A program made the position numbers and the translations under genes. A model generated the notes under the pieces. That model searched no databases and was not told the origin of the DNA. It saw nothing but the letters and a program-made list of their open reading frames with translations. Shown here piece after piece: positions 1 through 5,532 of a stretch of DNA of 5,532 nt; positions within the stretch are counted from its first letter, which is position 1; the number at the start of each line of letters is the position of its first letter. Origin of the DNA: Smithellaceae bacterium (GTDB lineage: Bacteria > Desulfobacterota > Syntrophia > Syntrophales > JAQULV01); assembly GCA_028718405.1 (NCBI GenBank), contig JAQULV010000119.1:1-5532 (forward strand), in the 5' to 3' direction.

Positions 1-1677
1 GTCGCTTTGATATCCTTCTTCCTGATTGGTTCGATTCTGAAGGCCTTCCCCCCTCTCCTCTTACACCTAAACATCTTCAAGGTCTCCGCTCTCTTCTCCG
101 TCTTCCCCGTCGCAATTTATGCTCTTATCGCCGGAGGCGGCATTTCCGTATTACGGGCGGCGATCATGGCCCTCGTATTTATGATAGCGCTTTTTATGGG
201 CCGCAGGAGGGACCTTTACAACACCCTGATCTTTGCCGCTTTAGTGATCCTGGTGGCGGCTCCCTATTCCCTGTTTGACGTATCCTTTCAGCTTTCCTTT
301 GCCGCCGTCTGGGCCCTTCTCTTCCTCTCCCCGAGATTTCTCGCCTATCTGCCGGCGCGTTCCGCGGATGAAACAAGTACGGCTTTTACCCGAGTTATCC
401 GTTATTTTACCACTTTTGTGCTTGTGTCTCTCGCCGCCATCCTCGGCGTCGTCCCTTTGGTCGCCCTCTATTTCAACCGATTGCCGCTGGTGGCTTTACC
501 GGCAAATGTAGTAATCGTGCCCCTTCTGGGAGTCCTGGCCCTCTCTCTTTCGATGGCACTGATCGCCACGGCGCCGCTCTCCCTTACCGTCTCCGACTAT
601 CTGCTTCGACTTTGCTCGTTTCTCGTCGATCTTTCCCTCCGTCTTGTCGATTTTTTCGCCGCCCTGCCGCACTCGTCACTCATGGTACCTACGCCTACCA
701 TCGTGGAGATCGCCTTCTATTACGCCCTGATGTTCTTCGCAGGCCAACTCCTTCGCCCCAGTACTTCGCTCGAAAGCAAAGGCCGCACCTCTTCCTATGG
801 GATCGCTTTACTTGCGGGCCTTGCCTTACTCATCCCCTACGAAACGTATCTCTATTTGCGAACCCTTCCGCATAACCATCTCAAGCTGACAGTGATCGAC
901 GTCGGGCAGGGAAACGCAGCTCTCCTTCAACTTCCAGATGATACGAAGATACTCATCGACGGGGGCGGTTTTGCCGGCGCCCGCTTCGACGTTGGTGCGT
1001 CGGTTCTCGCACCATTCCTCTGGAATCAGCGGATCATGAAGATCGACTACGTCATCCTCACCCATCCCCACCCCGATCATATGAACGGCCTGGTTTATAT
1101 ATTGGATCGCTTTCATGTCCGCGGCGTCTGGACAAGCGACGAGGTTGCCGGCGGCGAGGACTATCAGCGCTGGCGTTGCGCCCTTTACCGTAACAAGGTG
1201 AAAGAACTTAAGCTCCATGCCGGATCCTCGTTTTACATCGGACCGGTCGTTTTTCGAGTCCTCAATCCTCCGGAAATGGCTGCCCCGGGGGCACCTTCAG
1301 GCTCCGACCGCGTGAATAACGATTCCCTGGTTATCAGAGTTACCTATGGCCGCCGGTCTTTCCTTTTTCCCGGTGACATTTCGGAAGACGTCGAGCGGCG
1401 TCTCATCACCGCCCGCGTAGCCCTCAAAAGCGCCTTTCTCCTTGTGCCCCATCACGGTGGCTTCCGGTCGAGTTCAACGCCCTTTATCGGGGCCGTCGAT
1501 CCGGAGATTGCCGTCGTCAGTTGCGGACCCGATAACGTCTTCCATCTGCCCCACCCCGACGTGCTGAGAAGGTATAAGCTCCTTAAAGTGACGCTCTTAC
1601 GCACCGATGTGGATGGCGCTATCAGTCTGGAGTCGGACGGCCGCATCCTTTACGGCCCATCCCTCCTCCGCCCCTGA
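1..1677 (+). CDS. comEC: ComEC/Rec2-family DNA internalization protein, 5'-truncated by window edge
   Basis: This is the C-terminal 558 residues of a ComEC/Rec2-type inner-membrane protein, which in competent bacteria carries single-stranded DNA across the cytoplasmic membrane. The frame is open from base 1, so the gene begins upstream; the TTG at 7 is not a credible start. Numbering from base 1, residues 3 to about 285 form roughly ten hydrophobic segments of the Competence domain. They include the family's SVLRAAIM segment (49-56) and FDVSFQLSF (92-100). Residues 294-556 form a metallo-beta-lactamase-like domain: DVGQG near its start, D320 in the IDGGG turn, the metal-binding HPHPDH (H355, H357, D359, H360), PGD (D459), HHGG (H484, H485) and HLPHPD (H515, H518). 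All expected metal-site residues appear intact, so the domain may be an active nuclease. Full-length relatives are about 750-850 residues, so some 200-300 are missing, including the N-terminal domain. Family assignment is secure. Real DNA uptake is not shown, because comEC is widespread in bacteria not known to be competent. Confidence 0.93.
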   Translation, partial: VALISFFLIGSILKAFPPLLLHLNIFKVSALFSVFPVAIYALIAGGGISVLRAAIMALVFMIALFMGRRRDLYNTLIFAALVILVAAPYSLFDVSFQLSFAAVWALLFLSPRFLAYLPARSADETSTAFTRVIRYFTTFVLVSLAAILGVVPLVALYFNRLPLVALPANVVIVPLLGVLALSLSMALIATAPLSLTVSDYLLRLCSFLVDLSLRLVDFFAALPHSSLMVPTPTIVEIAFYYALMFFAGQLLRPSTSLESKGRTSSYGIALLAGLALLIPYETYLYLRTLPHNHLKLTVIDVGQGNAALLQLPDDTKILIDGGGFAGARFDVGASVLAPFLWNQRIMKIDYVILTHPHPDHMNGLVYILDRFHVRGVWTSDEVAGGEDYQRWRCALYRNKVKELKLHAGSSFYIGPVVFRVLNPPEMAAPGAPSGSDRVNNDSLVIRVTYGRRSFLFPGDISEDVERRLITARVALKSAFLLVPHHGGFRSSSTPFIGAVDPEIAVVSCGPDNVFHLPHPDVLRRYKLLKVTLLRTDVDGAISLESDGRILYGPSLLRP

Positions 1678-1686
1678 CTTGATGCG

Positions 1687-1701
1687 AAACCGCGGTTTTT
1701 T
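1687..1701 (+). terminator. Possible weak terminator: GC-centred palindrome plus T tract after comEC
   Basis: Ten bases after the comEC stop lies a perfect 12-base palindrome (AAACCGCGGTTT, 1687-1698) that runs into six T residues (1696-1701). The GC core followed by T resembles an intrinsic terminator. However, the palindrome has no spacer: a four-base loop would leave only a four-pair stem, and part of the T tract lies inside the stem. It may instead be a dyad for a DNA-binding protein, or chance. If it terminates at all, it is probably leaky. Confidence 0.25.
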
Positions 1702-1708
1702 GTTGCGT

Positions 1709-1737
1709 TTGGTCAAGCGCTGTGCTAACGAAACACT
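1709..1737 (+). promoter_or_regulatory. Very weak candidate promoter for hisS
   Basis: TTGGTC (1709-1714) and AACACT (1732-1737) are spaced 17 bases apart in the only intergenic gap upstream of hisS. The -35 match is fair and the -10 match is poor (3 of 6). The placement after a possible terminator is sensible, but the sequence alone would not make this convincing. hisS could equally be transcribed from upstream of or within comEC. Confidence 0.15.
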
Positions 1738-1760
1738 TTTCAAATTTGGGGTTTGCAAAG
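1736..1760 (+). promoter_or_regulatory. Imperfect hairpin covering the hisS Shine-Dalgarno region
   Basis: CTTT (1736-1739) pairs with AAAG (1757-1760). After one T-C mismatch (1740 with 1756), CAAA (1741-1744) pairs with TTTG (1752-1755). This leaves a seven-base loop (1745-1751), or five if a T-G wobble closes it. The 3' arm contains most of the hisS ribosome binding site, so the structure could limit hisS translation. The stem is AT-rich and modest in strength. The pairing is seen directly in the sequence; a regulatory role is inference. Confidence 0.35.
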
Positions 1761-1761
1761 G
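1757..1761 (+). promoter_or_regulatory. hisS ribosome binding site (AAAGG)
   Basis: AAAGG lies seven bases before the ATG at 1769. It is a moderate Shine-Dalgarno and supports that ATG over the in-frame upstream start at 1607, which would lie inside comEC. Four of its five bases fall in the 3' arm of the hairpin at 1736-1760. Confidence 0.6.
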
Positions 1762-1768
1762 TTTACCT

Positions 1769-3034
1769 ATGGAAATCATCACCGCCGTTCGTGGCTTCAA
1801 GGACATCCTTCCCGGTGAAGCCGTCAAGTGGCATTTCGTCGAGCAGACGGCACGCACCATCTTCTCCAGTTTTGGTTTCCGGGAGATACGTCTCCCTCTT
1901 CTCGAGAAGACGGAGCTCTTTAAGCGCGGCATCGGTGAAGCCACCGACATCGTGGAAAAAGAGATGTACACCTTCCTCGACAAGGGGGATGAGTACCTTA
2001 CCATGCGTCCAGAGGCGACTGCCGGGGTGATCCGGGCCTACATCGAGCATTCCCTGTTCGCGGCCGATCCCGTCGTCAAACTCTTCACGATGGGGCCCAT
2101 GTTCCGCCGCGAGAGACCCCAAAAGGGACGTTACCGGCAGTTTCACCAGATCGACGCCGAAGTTCTGGGAAGCGACGATCCCCAAACGGATGCCGAACTG
2201 ATCTTCATGCTCGTTCACCTTCTTCACACCTTGGGCCTTATGAGCCTCAAGCTGGAGATCAATTCCCTGGGCTGTCGAGACTGTCGCCCCGCCTTTCGCA
2301 CGGCGATCACGGAATTCCTCAGTGGAAAGGAAGGGGAACTCTGCGGCGACTGCCAGAGGAGGCTCCACACCAACCCGCTGCGGGTCTTCGACTGCAAGGT
2401 CAAGGAATGCCAGCAGGTGCTCGCCTCGGCGCCCCGCCTGCTCGATTTTCTCTGTGATGCCTGCCGGGATCATTTTGAGGAGGTGCAGGGAACGCTTACC
2501 CTCTACGGCACTCCCTTTTCCGTCAACAGCCGGATGGTCCGCGGTCTCGATTACTATACAAGGACAACGTTCGAACTCACGACGGAATCACTTGGTGCCC
2601 AGAACGCCGTCGTCGGCGGTGGCCGCTTCGACGGTCTCGTGAAAGATTTAGGGGGGCCGGAGATTGCCGGTATCGGTTTCGCGATCGGCATGGAGAGGCT
2701 CGTCTCCATGCTTGCCTTGGCCGATGACGGGCTTGATCAGCGGCCGCTGCTGTACATCGCCGCGCTGGGAGATGGGGCCAAGAAGAAGTCCGGACTGATC
2801 TGCAATCGCCTGCGTATCAAGGGTATCTATGCCGAGATCGATTACAGCGGCAAAAGTCTCAAGAGCCAGATGAAGAGGGCCGACAAGCTCGGCTGCCGCT
2901 ATACGCTCATCGTCGGTGACCGCGAGATGGACGAGCAGATCGCTGAGCTTCGCGACATGAGAAGCAGCAGCCAAATTAAGATTTCCTTTGACAAGATCGA
3001 GGATTACGTTATCAATATCGCCAAGGAGAACTGA
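1769..3034 (+). CDS. hisS: Histidyl-tRNA synthetase (class II)
   Basis: Cytoplasmic class II synthetase that activates histidine with ATP and charges tRNA(His). The product is 421 residues, the usual size for bacterial HisRS. The start is the ATG at 1769 because the protein then opens with the family N-terminus ([11 protein letters not shown], residues 7-17); the frame is open back to 1607, but that part overlaps comEC and has no family resemblance. Visible motifs are TMRPEATAG (78-86), motif 2 [16 protein letters not shown] (112-127, with R113), the histidine-binding loop RGLDYY (258-263, catalytic arginine R258), GGGRFDGL in the same region, and motif 3 [10 protein letters not shown] (301-310). 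A C-terminal alpha/beta anticodon-binding domain covers roughly 325-421. Between motif 2 and the histidine loop sits an insertion with eight cysteines in four pairs (169/172, 192/195, 209/214, 229/232). aspS follows after 2 bases, so the two are almost certainly co-transcribed. The call is secure. Confidence 0.98.
   Translation: MEIITAVRGFKDILPGEAVKWHFVEQTARTIFSSFGFREIRLPLLEKTELFKRGIGEATDIVEKEMYTFLDKGDEYLTMRPEATAGVIRAYIEHSLFAADPVVKLFTMGPMFRRERPQKGRYRQFHQIDAEVLGSDDPQTDAELIFMLVHLLHTLGLMSLKLEINSLGCRDCRPAFRTAITEFLSGKEGELCGDCQRRLHTNPLRVFDCKVKECQQVLASAPRLLDFLCDACRDHFEEVQGTLTLYGTPFSVNSRMVRGLDYYTRTTFELTTESLGAQNAVVGGGRFDGLVKDLGGPEIAGIGFAIGMERLVSMLALADDGLDQRPLLYIAALGDGAKKKSGLICNRLRIKGIYAEIDYSGKSLKSQMKRADKLGCRYTLIVGDREMDEQIAELRDMRSSSQIKISFDKIEDYVINIAKEN
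3023..3028 (+). promoter_or_regulatory. aspS ribosome binding site (AAGGAG) inside the hisS coding end
   Basis: AAGGAG, a near-consensus Shine-Dalgarno, falls in the last codons of hisS, eight bases before the TTG at 3037. It decides the aspS start: the next in-frame ATG, at 3121, would delete part of the N-terminal OB fold. Its position inside hisS implies translational coupling. Confidence 0.8.
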
Positions 3035-3036
3035 AG

Positions 3037-4815
3037 TTGTCAGATTTCATCACCAAGAAAAAGAGGAGCCATTACTGCGGTTCCCTCACCACTGCCGACG
3101 AAGGCAAGAGCGTTATCTTGATGGGATGGGTCCACCGGCGTCGCGACCACGGCGGTGTTATCTTTGTTGATCTCAGGGACCGGGAGGGGATCGTCCAGGT
3201 AGTCTTCAATCCTGATCGGAGCAGCGCCGCCCATGAAGAGGCGAAAAAAATCAGAAGCGAATACGTTTTGGCCGTGGCCGGCAAGGTTCACCTGAGGCCG
3301 GCGGGCATGGAGAACCCGGAGCTTCCTACCGGAGGCGTCGAGATCATGGTGGATGAATTAGAGATTTTGAACGAAGCGAAGACGCCGCCTTTCGCATTGA
3401 ACGAAAAGACGGACATCTCTGAAAACGTCCGGCTCAAATATCGGTACCTGGACCTTAGGCGTCCGGAGTTGCAGCGTAATCTGATTCTGAGGAGCAACGT
3501 CGCGGCCCAGACGCGCGCTTTCTTTCAGGGGGAAGGTTTTATCGAGGTGGAGACGCCCTTCCTCACGAAGAGTACCCCCGAAGGCGCCAGGGACTACCTC
3601 GTCCCCAGCCGTATCAACAAGGGGATGTTCTACGCCCTGCCGCAGTCGCCCCAGATCTTCAAGCAACTGCTCATGGTTTCCGGCTTTGACCGGTATTGCC
3701 AGATCGTAAAGTGCTTCCGCGACGAGGACCTGCGTGCCGATCGTCAGCCGGAGTTCACGCAGATTGACATCGAGATGTCCTTCATCTGTGAAGAAGACAT
3801 CATCTGCATCATGGAGCGCTTTATGGCCCGCATCTTCAAGGCCTGCTTGGGCGTCGAACTGACACTGCCTTTCCCCAGAATCCCTTACCACGAAGCCATG
3901 GCTCGTTACGGAAAAGATAACCCCGACATCCGCTTTAAGATGGAACTTACCGATCTCACCGATATCGTCCGCAATTCCGGCTTCAACCTCTTCAAGGAGG
4001 TTGGCGCCACCGGTGGGGTGGTAAAGTCGTTCAAAATCGAAAACGGCGGTTCCCTCTCGCGCAAGGACCTCGACGGCCTCAAGGACTTCGTCGCCATTTA
4101 CGGCGCCAAGGGACTCGCCTGGGCCAAGATCAACCCTGACGGCTGGACGTCCCCGATCTTTAAGTTCCTCAAGGAAGAAGAGGTTAATGCGATTGCCGAG
4201 AGAATGTGCCTAAACGATGGTGATCTCATCGTATTTGTTGCCGACACCCCCGCCATCGTAAACGACGCTCTGGGAAATCTGCGGCTTCATCTGGCCAAGA
4301 AGCTGGGGCTCATCGATCCGGCTCGCTTTGCCTTCACCTGGGTTACGGAATTTCCTCTTTTTGAGTACAGTGACACGGAGAAACGCTGGGTGTCGACGCA
4401 TCATCCCTTCACCTCGCCGGTGATGGAAGACCTGCCGTTTCTCAAGACGGAACCGGGCCGTATCCGCGCCCGGGCCTATGACCTCGTGCTCAACGGCTCC
4501 GAAATAGGCGGCGGCAGCATCAGGATCCATCAGCAGGAGGTCCAGGCCATGATGTTCGAGGCGCTGGGTTTGGGCGAGCAGGAGGCGAGGTCCAAGTTCG
4601 GATTCCTTCTCGACGCCCTTGAGTACGGAACGCCTCCCCACGGCGGCCTCGCCTTCGGTCTCGATAGATTGATCATGCTCATGACCGGGGCGGAATCGAT
4701 CCGCGACGTTATCGCCTTCCCCAAGACACAGAAGGCCACCTGCCTTCTGAGCGACGCCCCCTCACCCGTGGGGATCGAGCAGTTGATGGAACTCTCTTTG
4801 AAGATAGTTCAATAG
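3037..4815 (+). CDS. aspS: Aspartyl-tRNA synthetase, probably non-discriminating (Asp/Asn)
   Basis: Cytoplasmic class IIb synthetase that attaches aspartate to tRNA. The product is 592 residues, the normal bacterial length, from a TTG codon with a strong Shine-Dalgarno. The N-terminal OB-fold anticodon-binding domain covers about 1-110 and contains [11 protein letters not shown] (30-40). The catalytic core follows: motif 1 region with [20 protein letters not shown] (172-191), QSPQ (203-206), and motif 2 [18 protein letters not shown] (227-244, R228). The bacterial GAD insertion lies roughly at 285-425. The core resumes with HHPFTSP (455-461) and motif 3 GGLAFGLDR (536-544, R544). His38 in the OB fold and Gly90 in RPAG align by eye with the two positions linked to relaxed tRNA specificity (His31 and Gly82 of Pseudomonas aeruginosa AspRS), where discriminating enzymes such as that of E. 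coli have Leu at the first. This predicts that it also makes Asp-tRNA(Asn), to be amidated by GatCAB. The family call is secure; the relaxed specificity is inferred. Confidence 0.98.
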   Translation: MSDFITKKKRSHYCGSLTTADEGKSVILMGWVHRRRDHGGVIFVDLRDREGIVQVVFNPDRSSAAHEEAKKIRSEYVLAVAGKVHLRPAGMENPELPTGGVEIMVDELEILNEAKTPPFALNEKTDISENVRLKYRYLDLRRPELQRNLILRSNVAAQTRAFFQGEGFIEVETPFLTKSTPEGARDYLVPSRINKGMFYALPQSPQIFKQLLMVSGFDRYCQIVKCFRDEDLRADRQPEFTQIDIEMSFICEEDIICIMERFMARIFKACLGVELTLPFPRIPYHEAMARYGKDNPDIRFKMELTDLTDIVRNSGFNLFKEVGATGGVVKSFKIENGGSLSRKDLDGLKDFVAIYGAKGLAWAKINPDGWTSPIFKFLKEEEVNAIAERMCLNDGDLIVFVADTPAIVNDALGNLRLHLAKKLGLIDPARFAFTWVTEFPLFEYSDTEKRWVSTHHPFTSPVMEDLPFLKTEPGRIRARAYDLVLNGSEIGGGSIRIHQQEVQAMMFEALGLGEQEARSKFGFLLDALEYGTPPHGGLAFGLDRLIMLMTGAESIRDVIAFPKTQKATCLLSDAPSPVGIEQLMELSLKIVQ

Positions 4816-4818
4816 GAG
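4814..4818 (+). promoter_or_regulatory. Ribosome binding site of the gene after aspS (AGGAG)
   Basis: AGGAG starts within the aspS stop codon (TAG, 4813-4815) and ends seven bases before the ATG at 4826. The strong match and ideal spacing fix that start. The overlap with the aspS stop suggests translational coupling on one message. Confidence 0.75.
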
Positions 4819-4825
4819 CTACGTT

Positions 4826-5532
4826 ATGTCGATTAAATGGAACAAGGATAAGAAGGTTCTCGACCACGTCCACACGAAGTTCTGGAAGTACGAACTCAAG
4901 GACGTAGAGGAGCCCAACCTCCAGAAGGATGTCTTCCCTTACGATGAGATCAGCCGGATTGACTTTGACCATCGCCTGATCCCCATCAGCCCGGCGGACA
5001 ATATCTTCATCACCGACACGACTTTCCGCGACGGCCAGCAGGCGCGGCCGCCCTATACCGTCCAACAGATCGCCGACATCTTTTCCCTCATGAGCAGACT
5101 GGGCGGTCCGAACGGTATTATTCGTCAATCGGAGTTCTTCCTTTACAGTGCCAAGGACCGTGAAGCCGTCACCAAATGCCAGGAGTTGGGCCTCACCTAT
5201 CCGGAGATCACCGGTTGGATCAGGGCAACAAAGGAAGACATACCTCTCGTGAAAGAAGCGGGACTGAAGGAAACGGGAATCCTCACCTCCGTCTCGGATT
5301 ACCACATCTTCCTCAAGCTCGGGAAGACCCGGAAACAGGCCATGGACGCCTACCTCGGCGTCGTGAAATCGATCCTCGCTGCCGGCATCGTGCCCCGTTG
5401 CCATTTCGAGGACATCACCCGGGCCGATATCTACGGTTTCTGCATTCCCTTTGCCATCGAGCTGATGAAACTTCGTGCCGAAAGCGGCATCGATATCAAG
5501 ATCAGCCTCTGCGACACGATGGGCTACGGTGT
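4826..5532 (+). CDS. DRE-TIM/HMGL-like synthase (2-isopropylmalate, homocitrate or Re-citrate synthase type), 3'-truncated
   Basis: The first 235 complete codons of a longer gene; the frame is still open at the window edge. An N-terminal extension of about 60 residues, rich in charged and aromatic residues, precedes the TIM barrel. The barrel opens with ITDTTFRDGQQARPPY (62-77), a variant of the family's DxTLRDGxQ signature with the catalytic Arg and metal-binding Asp kept (R68, D69). Other family landmarks are SVSDYHIFLKLGKTR (155-169), the counterpart of the SDIH..KL segment of isopropylmalate synthases, then RCHFEDITRADIYGF (191-205) and CDTMGYG (229-235). The C-terminal barrel strands, the HxH metal ligands and any LeuA-type regulatory domain lie outside the window. 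Such enzymes condense acetyl-CoA with a 2-oxo acid, releasing CoA. The extension and the RDGQQARPPY context differ from LeuA and CimA. From memory of the family, they suggest Re-citrate synthase of anaerobes, which forms citrate from oxaloacetate; this is a candidate, not an identification. The gene starts 10 bases after aspS. Confidence 0.85.
   Translation, partial: MSIKWNKDKKVLDHVHTKFWKYELKDVEEPNLQKDVFPYDEISRIDFDHRLIPISPADNIFITDTTFRDGQQARPPYTVQQIADIFSLMSRLGGPNGIIRQSEFFLYSAKDREAVTKCQELGLTYPEITGWIRATKEDIPLVKEAGLKETGILTSVSDYHIFLKLGKTRKQAMDAYLGVVKSILAAGIVPRCHFEDITRADIYGFCIPFAIELMKLRAESGIDIKISLCDTMGYG

Noticed and set aside
7..9. TTG as the start of the first gene
   Set aside because: The frame is open to the window edge, no ribosome binding site is visible, and the protein begins in the middle of the Competence membrane domain.
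1607..1768. In-frame 54-residue N-terminal extension of HisRS
   Set aside because: It overlaps the comEC 3' end in another frame, has no HisRS resemblance and uses a non-ATG start; the ATG at 1769 with a ribosome binding site matches the family N-terminus.
1763..2473. Antisense open frame of 236 codons
   Set aside because: It lies wholly opposite hisS, resembles no known protein and is explained by the GC-rich codon pattern of the real gene.
2540..2600. HisRS loop reads YYTRTTFE and GGGRFDGL instead of the commoner YYTGTVFE and GGGRYDGL
   Set aside because: Arg at this place is also found in other HisRS (E. coli reads YYNRTVFE), and Phe for Tyr is conservative, so no loss of function is suggested.
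3358..3891. Antisense open frame of 177 codons
   Set aside because: It is opposite the most conserved part of aspS (motifs 1 and 2), so it is a by-product of that coding sequence.
4709..5404. Antisense open frame of 231 codons
   Set aside because: It sits opposite the end of aspS and the well-supported DRE-TIM gene; its sequence is low in recognisable structure and is a shadow frame.
1..5532. Search for a mobile element, defence system, CRISPR array, tRNA or riboswitch
   Set aside because: Reading both strands showed no repeat arrays, terminal inverted repeats, cloverleaf or cargo-type genes; the window is filled by four housekeeping or metabolic genes with only 91 bases of substantial intergenic DNA.

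Overview
The window is a compact, one-directional stretch of ordinary bacterial chromosome. Four protein-coding genes lie on the + strand, and the first and last are cut by the window edges. In order they are: the C-terminal two thirds of a ComEC/Rec2-type DNA-uptake channel with its metallo-beta-lactamase domain (1-1677); histidyl-tRNA synthetase hisS (1769-3034); aspartyl-tRNA synthetase aspS (3037-4815, TTG start); and the first 235 codons of a DRE-TIM (HMG-CoA lyase-like) Claisen-condensation enzyme of the isopropylmalate/homocitrate/Re-citrate synthase superfamily (4826 to the edge). There are no RNA genes, mobile elements, CRISPR arrays or long repeats.

The organism is probably an anaerobic Desulfobacterota ('Deltaproteobacteria'), possibly of the Syntrophus type. 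This is inferred from the adjacent hisS-aspS pair, the cysteine-paired HisRS insertion, the character of the proteins and the C-ending codon preference. It has not been tested by any search.

The only real intergenic space is the 91 bases between comEC and hisS. It holds a GC-centred palindrome running into a T tract and, against the hisS start, an imperfect hairpin that would pair with the hisS Shine-Dalgarno bases. From hisS onward the spacing is 2 bases (hisS to aspS) and 10 bases (aspS to the fourth gene). Each downstream ribosome binding site is embedded in the end of the gene before it, so hisS, aspS and the fourth gene look like one translationally coupled transcript. comEC could feed into it by read-through.

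Two points stand out. The AspRS carries the His and Gly residues associated with non-discriminating enzymes, which make both Asp-tRNA(Asp) and Asp-tRNA(Asn), so the host would need GatCAB to finish Asn-tRNA. The truncated DRE-TIM enzyme has an N-terminal extension of about 60 residues and a distinctive active-site context unlike ordinary LeuA; a Re-citrate synthase is a reasonable candidate. No wholly new system is visible.
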